Source: Actinophytocola sp044466355
GTDB lineage: Bacteria > Actinomycetota > Actinomycetes > Mycobacteriales > Pseudonocardiaceae
Length of the DNA stretch: 64,000 nt
Direction of reading: 5' to 3'
Assembly: GCF_044466355.1 (NCBI RefSeq)
Contig: NZ_JBITMQ010000007.1
Coordinates: 248,001-312,000, forward strand
Shown: positions 36,972-46,083 of the stretch, piece after piece
Layout of the letters: each line of letters opens with the position of its first letter
Numbering within the stretch: the stretch's first letter is position 1
Made by a program: the position numbers and the translations under genes
The notes under the pieces: model-generated
The model's database searches: none
Told to the model about the DNA's origin: nothing
Seen by the model: only the letters and a program-made list of their open reading frames with translations

Positions 36972-38932
36972 GAGGAGGCACCCACCGCGGTCGGCGTCAA
37001 CGCCGGCTGACTGCTGCTGCCAGTGGTTTGCAGGGGCTTGGTGCGGCCGGCGCGGACGCCGTTAGCGATGACGACGACCTCGGCCAGCTCGTGCACCAGC
37101 ACCACCGCGGCCAGCCCGAGCACGCCGAACAGCGCCAGCGGCATCAACGCGATGATCAGCCCAAGGGACAGGCCGACGTTCTGCAGCATGATCCGGCGGG
37201 CGCGGCGGGCGTGGGTGAACGCCTGTGGCAGGTGCCGCAGGTCCTCGCCCATGAGCGCGACGTCGGCGGTCTCGATCGCCACGTCGGTGCCCATCGCGCC
37301 CATGGCGATGCCCAGGTCGGCGGTGGCCAGGGCGGGTGCGTCGTTGACCCCGTCGCCCACCATCGCCGTGGCGCGCTGGCCGCGGAGCTTTTCGATCAGG
37401 CGGGCCTTGTCCTCCGGGCGGAGTTCGGCGTGCACGTCCTCGATCCCGACGTCCTTGGCGAGCGCGCTGGCGGTGGCGTGGTTGTCGCCGGTGAGCATCG
37501 CGACGTGGTAGCCGTCCCGGCGGAGCTGGGCCACGACCTCGGCGGCTTCCGGCCGCAGCTCGTCGCGGACCGCGATCGCCCCGACGACCTGGCCGTCCTG
37601 CTCGACCAGCACCGCGGTCGCGCCGGCCTGCTGCATCCGCTCCACATTCGCGGCCAGTGGACCGGCGTCGAGCCAACCGGGGCGACCCAACCGCAGGGTC
37701 CGTCCGTCCAGGCGGCCGGTGAGCCCGGCACCGGTGACTGCCTCCACGTCCGAGGCCGGGGTGACCTCGTCGACAGCGGCGAGGATCGCACGGGCAAGAG
37801 GGTGTTCGCTGCGGGCCTCCAGCGCCGCGGCCAGGTGCAGGACCTCCTCGCGGCTGGCGCCGTTGGTGGTGGCGACGTCGATGACGGCGGGCCGGTTCGC
37901 GGTGAGGGTGCCGGTCTTGTCCAACGCCACCCCGCGGACCGCGCCGAGGGCCTCCAGCGCGGCGCCGCCCTTGACCAGCACACCGAGCTTGCTGGCCGCA
38001 CCAACCGCGGCCACCACGGCCACGGGGACGGAGATCGCCAGCGCGCACGGTGAGGCGGCGACGAGCACGACCAGGGCACGCTCGATCCAGATGACCGGGT
38101 TGCCGAGCAGGCTGCCGACCACGGCGATCAGCGCGGCGGCGATCATGATGCCGGGCACCAACGGCTTGGCGATGCGATCGGCCAGTCGCTGGGAGGCGCC
38201 CTTGCGGGCCTGCTCAGCTTCGACGATCCGCACGATCCGCGCGAGGGAGTTGTCCTCGGCGGTGGTGGTGACCTCGACGTCGAGCACGCCGGTGCCGTTG
38301 ATCGACCCGGCGAACACCTCGCTACCGGGACCAGCCTCGACCGGGACGGACTCGCCGGTGATCGCCGAGACGTCCAGCGCGGTGCGGCCGTCGCGGATGA
38401 TCCCGTCGGTGGCGACCCGCTCGCCGGGCTTGACCAGCATCCGGTCGCCGACCCGCAACTCCGAGGGCGCAACAACGATCTCGGTGCCGTCGCGCAGCAC
38501 GGTGGCCTGCTCGGGCACCAGGGACAGCAGGGCACGCAGCCCGCGGCGGGTGCGCGCGAGGGAGTATTCCTCCAGACCCTCGCTGATGGAGAACAGGAAG
38601 GCCAACATCGCGGCCTCGCCGACCTCGCCGAGGATGACCGCGCCGACCGCGGCGATGGTCATCAGGGTGCCGACCCCGATCTTGCCCTTGACCAGCCGCT
38701 TGAGCGTGGAGGGGACGAAGGTGTAGGCGCCGGCCAGCAACGCCGCCACCTCCAGCACCAGCTCCACAGGGCGTGGCGCGCCGGCCCAGCCGGCGATCAG
38801 CGCGGCGAGCAGGAACACCCCGGAGATCGCCGCGAACTGGAGTTCCTTGACTTGCCACAGCCGTTCCGGCTCGTGCTCCTCGGCCTCCTCGCCCACGGGT
38901 TCGTCGTGGCCGCAGCCGCACGCGTCGCTCAT
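36968..38932 (-). CDS. cadA: Zn/Cd/Pb-type P1B ATPase (CadA/ZntA)
   Basis: This 654-aa metal pump has a short N-terminus with metal-binding CGCGHDE instead of an HMA domain, the actuator motif TGES, the ion-site motif SPC (VAASPCALAISVP), DKTGT, SEHPLA and GDGVND, and a final helix with a D/H-containing HELAEVVVIANG. The P1B-2 signature suits Zn(II), Cd(II) and Pb(II). ATG 38932 overlaps the CmtR-like gene stop (ATGA). Confidence 0.93.
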   Translation of the reverse strand: MSDACGCGHDEPVGEEAEEHEPERLWQVKELQFAAISGVFLLAALIAGWAGAPRPVELVLEVAALLAGAYTFVPSTLKRLVKGKIGVGTLMTIAAVGAVILGEVGEAAMLAFLFSISEGLEEYSLARTRRGLRALLSLVPEQATVLRDGTEIVVAPSELRVGDRMLVKPGERVATDGIIRDGRTALDVSAITGESVPVEAGPGSEVFAGSINGTGVLDVEVTTTAEDNSLARIVRIVEAEQARKGASQRLADRIAKPLVPGIMIAAALIAVVGSLLGNPVIWIERALVVLVAASPCALAISVPVAVVAAVGAASKLGVLVKGGAALEALGAVRGVALDKTGTLTANRPAVIDVATTNGASREEVLHLAAALEARSEHPLARAILAAVDEVTPASDVEAVTGAGLTGRLDGRTLRLGRPGWLDAGPLAANVERMQQAGATAVLVEQDGQVVGAIAVRDELRPEAAEVVAQLRRDGYHVAMLTGDNHATASALAKDVGIEDVHAELRPEDKARLIEKLRGQRATAMVGDGVNDAPALATADLGIAMGAMGTDVAIETADVALMGEDLRHLPQAFTHARRARRIMLQNVGLSLGLIIALMPLALFGVLGLAAVVLVHELAEVVVIANGVRAGRTKPLQTTGSSSQPALTPTAVGASS

Positions 38933-39339
38933 CGCGCACTCTCCTTGCTGTCCTGAATCGCGCTGTCCTGATCCGCATTGGTCGGGGCGTCGGTGCCGTA
39001 GTTCGGGCATAGCGCCACCGCGTTGCCGGTCGCGGCCAGCAGCGTCTCCGCCGAGGCCAGCAGGTCCATCAGCTCCGGGCGGGCGAGGCTGTAGAACACC
39101 TGCCGGCCCTGCGGGCGGCCCACCACCAGCGCGCAATCGCGCAGACAGGCGACGTGCGCCGAGACCGTGGACTGCGCCATCCCCAGCTCGGCCACCAGGT
39201 CGGCGACCCGCGCCTCCCCGCAGGCCAGGCGCTGCACGATCGCCAACCGGGTGGCGTCGGAGAGGCTGTGGAACAGCGCCACCGCCGGGTCCAAGCCCGC
39301 GCCCACGCTCGACGCGAGGCATCCATCCGTGCTATTCAT
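38929..39339 (-). CDS. ArsR/SmtB-family metal sensor, CmtR-like
   Basis: This ~136-aa winged-helix repressor has recognition region MAQSTVSAHVACLRDCALV and a C-terminal CPNYG. The C-x3-C in the recognition helix plus a distant C-terminal Cys is the Cd(II)/Pb(II) site pattern of Mycobacterium CmtR. It heads the leftward operon CmtR-CadA-LspA-CDF-ligase, all linked by overlapping start/stop codons. ATG 39339 is used; GTG 39345 is an alternative. The operator is probably in the 50-bp divergent gap. Confidence 0.9.
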   Translation of the reverse strand: MNSTDGCLASSVGAGLDPAVALFHSLSDATRLAIVQRLACGEARVADLVAELGMAQSTVSAHVACLRDCALVVGRPQGRQVFYSLARPELMDLLASAETLLAATGNAVALCPNYGTDAPTNADQDSAIQDSKESAR

Positions 39340-39389
39340 CGTCACACGGCGATGATAGCAGTCAGGTCGGATGCAATCGAGGTGGACCG

Positions 39390-40022
39390 ATGTTGATGAA
39401 CAAGACCGAGACCGCGCTGGTGAACTCCCCGCCCCGGCGCTGGCTGCAGCGCTTCTACGAGACCCAGGTGCTGCTGCGGTTCGGCGGCCGGTTGCTCCCA
39501 GAGGCGCGGGCACTGGAGATCGGCTGCGGCTCCGGCTACGGAACTCAGCTGGTGCTGGAGCGGTTCGGCGCCGGCAGCGTGGACGCCGTGGACCTGGACC
39601 CGGCAATGATCGAACGCGCCAGCCGACGCCTCGCTCACCACCGAGACCGGGTCCGGCTCGCACAAGGCAGCGCGACCGACCTGCGCGCCGCGCTGAACGC
39701 CGACGACGGCGGCTATGACGCGGTGTTCGACTTCGCGATCGTCCACCACATCCCGGACTGGCGCGCCGCCATCGCCGAGGTCGCCAGGGTCCTCACACCG
39801 GGCGGGCGGTTCTACTTCGAGGAGGTCACCGCCCACGCCCTGGCCCGCCCCATCTACCAGCGGCTGTTCGACCACCCCACCGAGGACCGGTTCACCGCCG
39901 AGCAGTTCCTCGACGAACTGGCCCACCACGGCCTCGTGGTGCTCGGCTCCGTCACCCGAATCCGCGGTGACTACCTGCTCGGGGTGGCCGCCAAGCCGGT
40001 GCTGGCAGGGAGTGACGGGTGA
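39390..40022 (+). CDS. Class I SAM-dependent methyltransferase
   Basis: This 210-aa methyltransferase has motif I ALEIGCGSGYGTQLVLE, acidic DAVDLDPAMI, motif IV DAVFDFAIVHHIPD and RVLTPGGRFYFEEV. ATG 39390 has GAGGTGG a few bases upstream; ATG 39396 is possible. It is divergent from the CmtR gene and starts a rightward set with an isoprenylcysteine-type methyltransferase and an AraC regulator. Substrate unknown, perhaps a lipid or quinone. Confidence 0.8.
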   Translation: MLMNKTETALVNSPPRRWLQRFYETQVLLRFGGRLLPEARALEIGCGSGYGTQLVLERFGAGSVDAVDLDPAMIERASRRLAHHRDRVRLAQGSATDLRAALNADDGGYDAVFDFAIVHHIPDWRAAIAEVARVLTPGGRFYFEEVTAHALARPIYQRLFDHPTEDRFTAEQFLDELAHHGLVVLGSVTRIRGDYLLGVAAKPVLAGSDG

Positions 40023-40648
40023 TGGCCGTCGTCGCGCTGGCCCTGTTCGTCGTCTTCATGCTGCTCGCCGGTGGTGTGCGGACGCTGATCCAACGCCGCC
40101 GCACCGGCGATACCGGCAACCGGCGCACCTGGGCGGCACGCGGCTCACTGGAATGGTGGGGACTCGCCATAGCCGACCTCGGCTACCTGACGGTGGGGCT
40201 CGGCGCGCCGGTCGCCACGCTGGCCGGCGTGCCGCCGCTTGCCGTCGTGGACCACCCGGTTGTGCGCGGTGTGGGCATGGTGCTCGCGATATTCGGCGTC
40301 CTCGCGACCTTCGGTTCCCAGTTGGCGTTGGGAGCGTCCTGGCGGATCGGGGTCGATCAGACCGAACGCACCCCGCTGGTGACCACGGGTCCGTTCCGGC
40401 TGGTGCGCAACCCGGTCTTCACCGCCGCGGCCATCGTGTTCCTGGGCTTGGCGTTGATGGTGCCCAACCCCGTGGCGATCGCCGGCCTGGCGATCACGCT
40501 CATCGGAATCGAGATTCAGGTGCGCTTGGTCGAAGAGCCCTACCTCCGCAGTGTCCACGGCGGCGCGTACACCGACTTTGCCTCGCGCGTCGGCCGCTTC
40601 CTTCCCGGCATCGGGCGCCTGCGGGCCGACCGCCCTCGCGGGAGTTGA
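40022..40648 (+). CDS. Isoprenylcysteine carboxyl methyltransferase (ICMT)-family membrane protein
   Basis: This 208-aa membrane protein has about four or five helices and the C-terminal ICMT/PEMT motif TTGPFRLVRNPVFTAAA, then EPYLRSVHGGAYTDFASRVGRF, which binds SAM at the membrane face. It overlaps the upstream methyltransferase stop (TGATG; GTG 40019 also possible). Two methyltransferases plus a fatty-acid hydroxylase-type enzyme nearby suggest membrane-lipid modification. Confidence 0.85.
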   Translation: MAVVALALFVVFMLLAGGVRTLIQRRRTGDTGNRRTWAARGSLEWWGLAIADLGYLTVGLGAPVATLAGVPPLAVVDHPVVRGVGMVLAIFGVLATFGSQLALGASWRIGVDQTERTPLVTTGPFRLVRNPVFTAAAIVFLGLALMVPNPVAIAGLAITLIGIEIQVRLVEEPYLRSVHGGAYTDFASRVGRFLPGIGRLRADRPRGS

Positions 40649-40650
40649 CG

Positions 40651-41421
40651 ATGTGGCGGGGAACAGTGGCTCTCCGGCCCGGCAGGTTGATCTACGCCGG
40701 CCAGGTCGGCGTCGCGCATCGGCACCGACACGCCGCGGTGCAACTCGTGCTCGCACCCGGCGAGCCGGTGCGGCTGCGCGACGAGTCCGGCACTGAATGG
40801 CATGCTCGCGTGGCGGTCATTCCGTCCGGCTCGGAACACGAGATGGTCGGCGGGTCGACGGGGCTGCTGGCATGGATCGAGACCGACGGGCTGCTCGGCC
40901 AGGCATTGACCGCACGGGTGCGGCGCACCGGGCTGCCCATCGACTCCGTCGCCGCGTGGGCTGCGGCGGCGCAGCCACTGCTCGACAACGGCCTCCCGGC
41001 CGACAGCACCCCGAGCGGGGTGATTCACCAGGTTCTCGGCACGCTCGCCGATGCGGACACGCCTGACCAGGTGCCGTTGCACCCAGCGCTGGGGCAAGCG
41101 GTCGCTGTGCTGCCGACCATGCTTGACCACTCTGTCCACCTCGGACAGCTCGCTGCGGTAGTCGGTATCTCGGCCAGCCGGCTCGGTCACCTGTTCAGCG
41201 ACGAACTCGGCCTCCCGTTCCGTGCCTACGTCCGCTGGACACGCCTGCAGCGGGCGATCGACCACGCTCGGCACGGTTCGACACTCACCGACGCCGCGCA
41301 CGCCGCCGGGTTCGCCGACAGCGCCCACCTCACCCGCGTCTGCCACGAGATGTTCGGCCTCGCCCCCTCACTCCTGGCTCGCACCGTGCACTGGCACCAA
41401 CCGGTGCCGCAGAGGGGTTAG
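40651..41421 (+). CDS. AraC-family transcriptional regulator
   Basis: This 256-aa protein has an N-terminal cupin-like sensing domain (HRHRHAAVQLVLAPGEPV) and a C-terminal double HTH (LGQLAAVVGISASRLGHLFSDELG, then ALTDAAHAAGFADSAHLTRVCHEMFG-like helices). ATG 40651 follows the ICMT stop by two bases, with GGAG upstream. It probably controls the adjacent methyltransferase and hydroxylase genes. Confidence 0.88.
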   Translation: MWRGTVALRPGRLIYAGQVGVAHRHRHAAVQLVLAPGEPVRLRDESGTEWHARVAVIPSGSEHEMVGGSTGLLAWIETDGLLGQALTARVRRTGLPIDSVAAWAAAAQPLLDNGLPADSTPSGVIHQVLGTLADADTPDQVPLHPALGQAVAVLPTMLDHSVHLGQLAAVVGISASRLGHLFSDELGLPFRAYVRWTRLQRAIDHARHGSTLTDAAHAAGFADSAHLTRVCHEMFGLAPSLLARTVHWHQPVPQRG

Positions 41422-41469
41422 CGAGTCTGTTCAAGGTGGAACGGGTGGCCGGACCGCAGGCTCAACCGC

Positions 41470-42381
41470 ATGAAAACGCTCGTCCGGTACGGCTACGTGC
41501 CGTTCATGCTCCTGGCCATCAATGGCACCGGCATCGCCATCGCCGCCTCCAGCGGCCCCAAACTCTGGCTGCTCGGCCTACTGCTGCTCGCCATCGCCGC
41601 ATCCTTCGCCGCCGAACGCGTCCTGCCCTACCGCGAGGACTGGAACACCCCACACGACGACGACCGGCGCGACGCCGCCCACGCCGCGGTGAACGAAACC
41701 CTCACCCTCGCCAGCGTCGCCGCCCTGCCCGTGCTCACCGCAGTCGCCTCGATCGACGGTGTCTGGCCTCACGACTGGCCGTTCGTGCTGCAGGTGTTCG
41801 CCGCCGTCCTCGTGGCTGATCTCGGCATCACGCTGGTCCACCTGGCCAGCCACAAAGTCCCGGCCCTGTGGCGGCTGCACGCGGTGCACCACAGCGTCAA
41901 ACGCGCCTACGGCTTCAACGGCCTGATGAAACACCCACTCCACCAAACCCTCGAAACCGCCGCCGGAGTAGCACCCCTGGTCCTGCTCGGCCTACCAACC
42001 AATGTCGCCTACGCACTCGCCCTCTGCGTCGCCGTCCAACTCCTCCTCCAGCACTCCAATGTGGACTACCGGGTCGGTCGTCTGCGCGTCATGCTCGCGC
42101 TCAACCAGGCCCACCGGTTCCACCACCTGAAATGGGCCGGCATCGGAGACGTCAACTTCGGACTGTTCACTCTGCTCTGGGACCACGTGCTCGGCACCTA
42201 CTCCTACGACCCCGAACGCCGGTTCAGCAGCGACGACCTCGGCATGGCGGCAAAACCGCACTACCCCAACGGCTACCTCGCCCAGCTCGCCGAGCCCTTC
42301 CGTTCCAGCGGTGGTTGCGCAGCCGACGAACCAGAACGGAAAACCCTGGCCGAGCACAAGACGGATCCGGCACCGCGCTGA
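41470..42381 (+). CDS. Sterol desaturase / fatty-acid hydroxylase-superfamily membrane enzyme
   Basis: This 303-aa di-iron membrane enzyme has the three histidine clusters HLASH, HAVHH and HRFHH, with several helices between. Family members hydroxylate or desaturate lipids, sterols or carotenoids. It lies 48 bp after the AraC gene. The C-terminal ~35 residues are polar and poorly conserved. A role in membrane change under metal stress is speculative. Confidence 0.87.
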   Translation: MKTLVRYGYVPFMLLAINGTGIAIAASSGPKLWLLGLLLLAIAASFAAERVLPYREDWNTPHDDDRRDAAHAAVNETLTLASVAALPVLTAVASIDGVWPHDWPFVLQVFAAVLVADLGITLVHLASHKVPALWRLHAVHHSVKRAYGFNGLMKHPLHQTLETAAGVAPLVLLGLPTNVAYALALCVAVQLLLQHSNVDYRVGRLRVMLALNQAHRFHHLKWAGIGDVNFGLFTLLWDHVLGTYSYDPERRFSSDDLGMAAKPHYPNGYLAQLAEPFRSSGGCAADEPERKTLAEHKTDPAPR

Positions 42382-42822
42382 CAGCTGTCGTCCGGGTGAA
42401 TGCAGTTGCCGCAGAGAGGCTGAGCGCAAGGACCAACGCTACAAGGCTGTGGGCGTGCTGACCGACGAAAGGCTCCTCCTCTGCGCGCTGCTGTGTCCTG
42501 ACGAGCGACATTGTCTGGCTGCTGCAAGGGGGAATGTGCTGTATCTCCAAGCAGACCGGTTTCACCCGTTCGGGTGGACCGTTCCGAGCATGAGGAGCAG
42601 TGCTCAGGTGGGTTGCCGCCTCATGGACGCCTCACGGGCGCCCTGTGGCCGCTCTGGTCCAGATCTCGAGACCGAAGGTCTAATCGCAACGCATGACCGA
42701 GGGTCGATCGCACGCCGGAGCCACCGACATTGCGAACCTTCGATCCGACCGGTCGATAGCCATCAGGCGTCCAGCAAGTTGGGCTCGTCGGACGGGCCAG
42801 GCGGGGAAGGTCAGGGTGAAGG
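42382..42822. other. Intergenic region, no gene supported
   Basis: This 440-bp region has lower coding signal on all frames. A short dyad CACCCG-TT-CGGGTG lies at 42563-42576. The rest shows nothing I can name. It must contain the promoter of the methyltransferase-STAND operon that follows. Confidence 0.45.
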
Positions 42823-43656
42823 GTGACGCCACAGGACGCGTCGGATCTCAGGCCGCAGGTCGATGCCGACACACCGTCGCTCTCCCGGATCTTCGACTAC
42901 TTCCTCGGCGGCGGGCGCAACTTCGCCGCCGACCGCACTGTGGCCGAGAAAGTCGCGGCCCTGGTACCCGGCTATGGCCGTTTCGCCCTCGAGAACCGCG
43001 CGTTCCTGCGGCGGGCGTTGGCACTCATGATCACGGCGGGGATCGACCAGTTCCTCGATCTCGGGGCAGGGGTATGCAGTATTCGGCCCGTGCACGACCT
43101 CGTGCAGGCCCAGCAACCCGACGCCAAGGTGCTGTACGTCGACCGCGACCCCGTGGTCGTCGCCGGTCTTGAGCTCATCGTCGCGAAGGACGACCCGCGG
43201 ACCGGGGTGGTCCAAGCCGACCTACGACAGGTGGACGAAGTCCTCGACCACGCCGTGACCGCACGACTGCTAGACCTGAGCCGACCGGTCGGTGTGCTGG
43301 CCGGGGCGGTGCTGCACTGCCTGCCAGCAGCCGATGACCCCGCAGAGGTGCTGACCGAGTACCACGAACGACTGGCACCCGGTTCACTGCTGGCCGTCTC
43401 GCACGCGAGCCGCGAAGCACTCGGACTCGAGCTGTCCGATGCGGTCCAAGGCTGCTTTTCCGAGGCCGGGATCACCCTGATTCACCGCAGCGAGCAGCAG
43501 CTCACCGACTTGCTCGGACCGTGGCTGCCGCATCCCGATGGGGTGGTGCCGCTCGCCTGGTGGCGACCGGACAGCCTGTCGCTGCCCTCGCCGGAGCGCT
43601 CGTTGGGCCACGCCGTGATGGCCGATCACCGGGATGAGCGCTCGGGGCTGGCGTGA
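42823..43656 (+). CDS. SAM-dependent methyltransferase, PF04672 (DUF574) family
   Basis: This 277-aa protein belongs to the actinobacterial Methyltransf_19 family. SRIFDYFLGGGRNFAADRTVAEKV and RAFLRRALALMITAGIDQFLDLGAG are the diagnostic N-terminal pattern, with an aspartate pair VLYVDRDPVVV for SAM binding. Substrates of the family are unknown. GTG 42823 is preceded by GGTGAAGG. Its stop overlaps the STAND gene start (GTGA), which suggests a functional link. Confidence 0.88.
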   Translation: MTPQDASDLRPQVDADTPSLSRIFDYFLGGGRNFAADRTVAEKVAALVPGYGRFALENRAFLRRALALMITAGIDQFLDLGAGVCSIRPVHDLVQAQQPDAKVLYVDRDPVVVAGLELIVAKDDPRTGVVQADLRQVDEVLDHAVTARLLDLSRPVGVLAGAVLHCLPAADDPAEVLTEYHERLAPGSLLAVSHASREALGLELSDAVQGCFSEAGITLIHRSEQQLTDLLGPWLPHPDGVVPLAWWRPDSLSLPSPERSLGHAVMADHRDERSGLA

Positions 43657-45776
43657 GCGGGGCCGAGCAAGTCAACAGTGTTGAAGGCACCGTGGTCGGC
43701 GCCGTACTCCAAGCCCGTACGGTCACGGCCGACACGATCGTCATGCAGGCCCCCAGCACACGGGTGCCCGTGCCGCGCCAGCTTCCGCCGCCCGTGCGCA
43801 CGTGGGTCGACCGCACCGTCGAACTCGAGCGTTTGGACACCTTGCTTGCCGCGGCAGAACCGGTCCGTGTGGTGGTGACCGGGTTGGCCGGGGTGGGCAA
43901 GACCGGGCTGGCGGTGCGTTGGCTCGATCGGCACCGAGAGCACTTTCGCGACGGCGTGCTGCACGTCGACCTGAACGGCTGGAGCGGTCACACGCCGCCG
44001 ACCACCCGGCAGGTTCTCGCCGGGTGGCTGCGCGCCCTCGGGCTTTCCGCAGACGAGGTGCCCGGTGATCTGGCGGAACTGACCGCGCTGTACCGGACGA
44101 TGACCTCGGACAGGACACTCGCTGTCCTGGTCGACAACGCCCGTTCGACCGAGCAGGTCCAGCCGCTGGTCCCCGCAGCAGCACGCGGCACGATCCTGGT
44201 AACCAGCCGTCACCGACTCGCTCCGCTGGCCGTGGCCGGGTTCCGCCACATCGACCTCGACTGCTTCCCCACGCCCACCGGGGCCGTGCTGCTGGCCGGA
44301 CTCCTCGACGAGGACCGCCAGCCCGTTGGCGCCGACATGCTGCACGCGCTGGCCGCCCGCTGCCATGGGCATCCCCTCGCTCTGACCATGGCCGGGGCAC
44401 ACCTTGCCGCGCACCCCCGCCGCGACCCGGCACGCCTGCTGACCCGCCTCAACCACCACCCGCCAGGCCAGAGTTCGCCGCTGCAGGCCCATGCCCTGCC
44501 CGTTGAAGGAGTGCTTCAGATGAGCTACGAGGACCTCGACACCGCCACCGCCCGGCTCTACCGCAGCCTCGCCGAGCACCCCGGCGCCGAGTTCACCGCC
44601 GATCCGCTCGCCGCCGGGCTCGACGTGCCGGTTGCCGATGTCGAGCAGGGACTCGGGCGGCTGCTGGAGGGCAACTTCGTCACCGAGACCAGGGACGAGC
44701 GCTACCGGCTGCACGACGTCGTGCGTCACCACGTGCGGGCCCTGGCCGATCAGGACGATGAGGAAGCGCGGCTCGCGATACGCCGCCGGATCATCGAGTG
44801 GTACCTGCGGCGCACCGCAGCGGCCGACAAGGTGATCAATCCGTTCCCACGCCGGTTCAGTCCCGTCTACACCGACCTGGACACCGGCATATTCCCCGAT
44901 ACCAAGGCAGCTCTGGACTGGGTCGAACTCGAACGGGCCAATCTTCTTGCCGCACAAACGGTTGCCGACGACTGCGGCTGGTCCGAATTGGTGTACCAGT
45001 TTGGTGAGGTGTTGTGGAACCCGTTGCGGCCCAACTACACCGCTGCGGAGCTCGTGCAGTCCCAGTTTCTCGGAGCCAACGCTGCCGCCGACGCCGGGCA
45101 CATCTTGGAGATCGTCTGCCGTACCCGGCAAGGCTTCGGCGAGACCAACCTGGGGCACCACGAGGCTGCGATCACCATCTGCACCGTCGCCGTGCAGCGC
45201 GCCACCGAGGTGGGTGACCCGTGGCTGGAGTCGGGCGCGTTGTCCACGCGCGCCCGCGCGTACCTTAAGGCCGACGATCCCCACGCCGCCCGCGCGGATT
45301 TGGAGCGTTCACTGACGATCGCCGAGGACATGCACGACGGCCGCAGCGTCGCGCTGCGGCATCGCCGCCTCGGCGAAACGGCCCTGCACCCCAAGAGCAC
45401 CGACGCCAAGCTCGCAGGCCACCACCTGCGGCTCGCGGCCAACATGTTCGCCGGCATCGGCGATCACATCGGCCACGCCCGCACCGTCCTGCACCTGGCA
45501 CGGGCATTGACGCTGAACGAGCAGCCTTTCGAAGCACTATCCGAGCTGACCGTGATCGAGCAGGCCGTCCGCGACTACGGCTCGATCGGCTACCTCGCCG
45601 ACCTGTGCACCGCGCTGGGCCAAGTCCACGTCGCGCTGGGCGACATCGCCGAGGCCCGTCGCCACTACGACGAGGCCATCAACCATTACACCGCCGCAGG
45701 GCCTGGCGCCGACAAGGGCAAGACCGCCGTCATCGCTCTGCGCGCCGCCCTCGACTCCGACCAGCCGACCGCCTGA
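43653..45776 (+). CDS. STAND NTPase with TPR repeats and amyloid-like N-terminal motif
   Basis: This 707-aa NLR-like protein starts with a short Gly/Val/Gln motif (residues ~8-30: EGTVVGAVLQARTV and a TADT continuation) resembling bacterial amyloid signalling sequences. An NB-ARC-type NTPase follows: Walker A VVTGLAGVGKTGLAV (~77), Walker B LAVLVDNA (~155), sensor VTSRHRL and a GHPLAL motif. A winged-helix part (MSYEDLDTATARLYRSLA) and TPR-like helices (~400-700) end it. Such proteins sense a ligand by their repeats and nucleate a partner effector. It is coupled to the PF04672 methyltransferase gene and followed by an HTH protein and an RbpA homologue. Confidence 0.85.
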   Translation: MSGAEQVNSVEGTVVGAVLQARTVTADTIVMQAPSTRVPVPRQLPPPVRTWVDRTVELERLDTLLAAAEPVRVVVTGLAGVGKTGLAVRWLDRHREHFRDGVLHVDLNGWSGHTPPTTRQVLAGWLRALGLSADEVPGDLAELTALYRTMTSDRTLAVLVDNARSTEQVQPLVPAAARGTILVTSRHRLAPLAVAGFRHIDLDCFPTPTGAVLLAGLLDEDRQPVGADMLHALAARCHGHPLALTMAGAHLAAHPRRDPARLLTRLNHHPPGQSSPLQAHALPVEGVLQMSYEDLDTATARLYRSLAEHPGAEFTADPLAAGLDVPVADVEQGLGRLLEGNFVTETRDERYRLHDVVRHHVRALADQDDEEARLAIRRRIIEWYLRRTAAADKVINPFPRRFSPVYTDLDTGIFPDTKAALDWVELERANLLAAQTVADDCGWSELVYQFGEVLWNPLRPNYTAAELVQSQFLGANAAADAGHILEIVCRTRQGFGETNLGHHEAAITICTVAVQRATEVGDPWLESGALSTRARAYLKADDPHAARADLERSLTIAEDMHDGRSVALRHRRLGETALHPKSTDAKLAGHHLRLAANMFAGIGDHIGHARTVLHLARALTLNEQPFEALSELTVIEQAVRDYGSIGYLADLCTALGQVHVALGDIAEARRHYDEAINHYTAAGPGADKGKTAVIALRAALDSDQPTA

Positions 45777-45802
45777 ACCCAGTCGAAAGGGAAACCGCCC
45801 TG

Positions 45803-46018
45803 ATGGCAGCACGGACCACCAGCAAAGGACGCCGCATCACCGGGGCCGCGCGCGACAAGATAGCGGCCGAGATGAAGAAGAAGTACGAGAAGGGTGCCAG
45901 CATCCGCGCATTGGCGGAGTCGACTGGCCGCTCGTACGGCTTCGTGCACCGCGTCCTGTCCGAGTCCGGGGTCACGCTGCGCTCGCGCGGCGGCGTCCAT
46001 CGAACCAAGGCAACGTAG
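45803..46018 (+). CDS. Small helix-turn-helix protein
   Basis: This 71-aa basic protein starts at ATG 45803 with GAAAGGGAAACC upstream. The core EMKKKYEKGASIRALAEST and GRSYGFVHRVLSESGV is a homeodomain-like HTH well known as a small conserved actinobacterial protein. It may be a nucleoid-associated or regulatory factor. It lies 26 bp after the STAND gene and 65 bp before the RbpA-like gene. Confidence 0.85.
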   Translation: MAARTTSKGRRITGAARDKIAAEMKKKYEKGASIRALAESTGRSYGFVHRVLSESGVTLRSRGGVHRTKAT

Positions 46019-46083
46019 CCCGGCGAAGCGGGCGTGAGAAGGCTCGCGACGGCAGCACACCCACCACGCGAGCGGAGATCACG

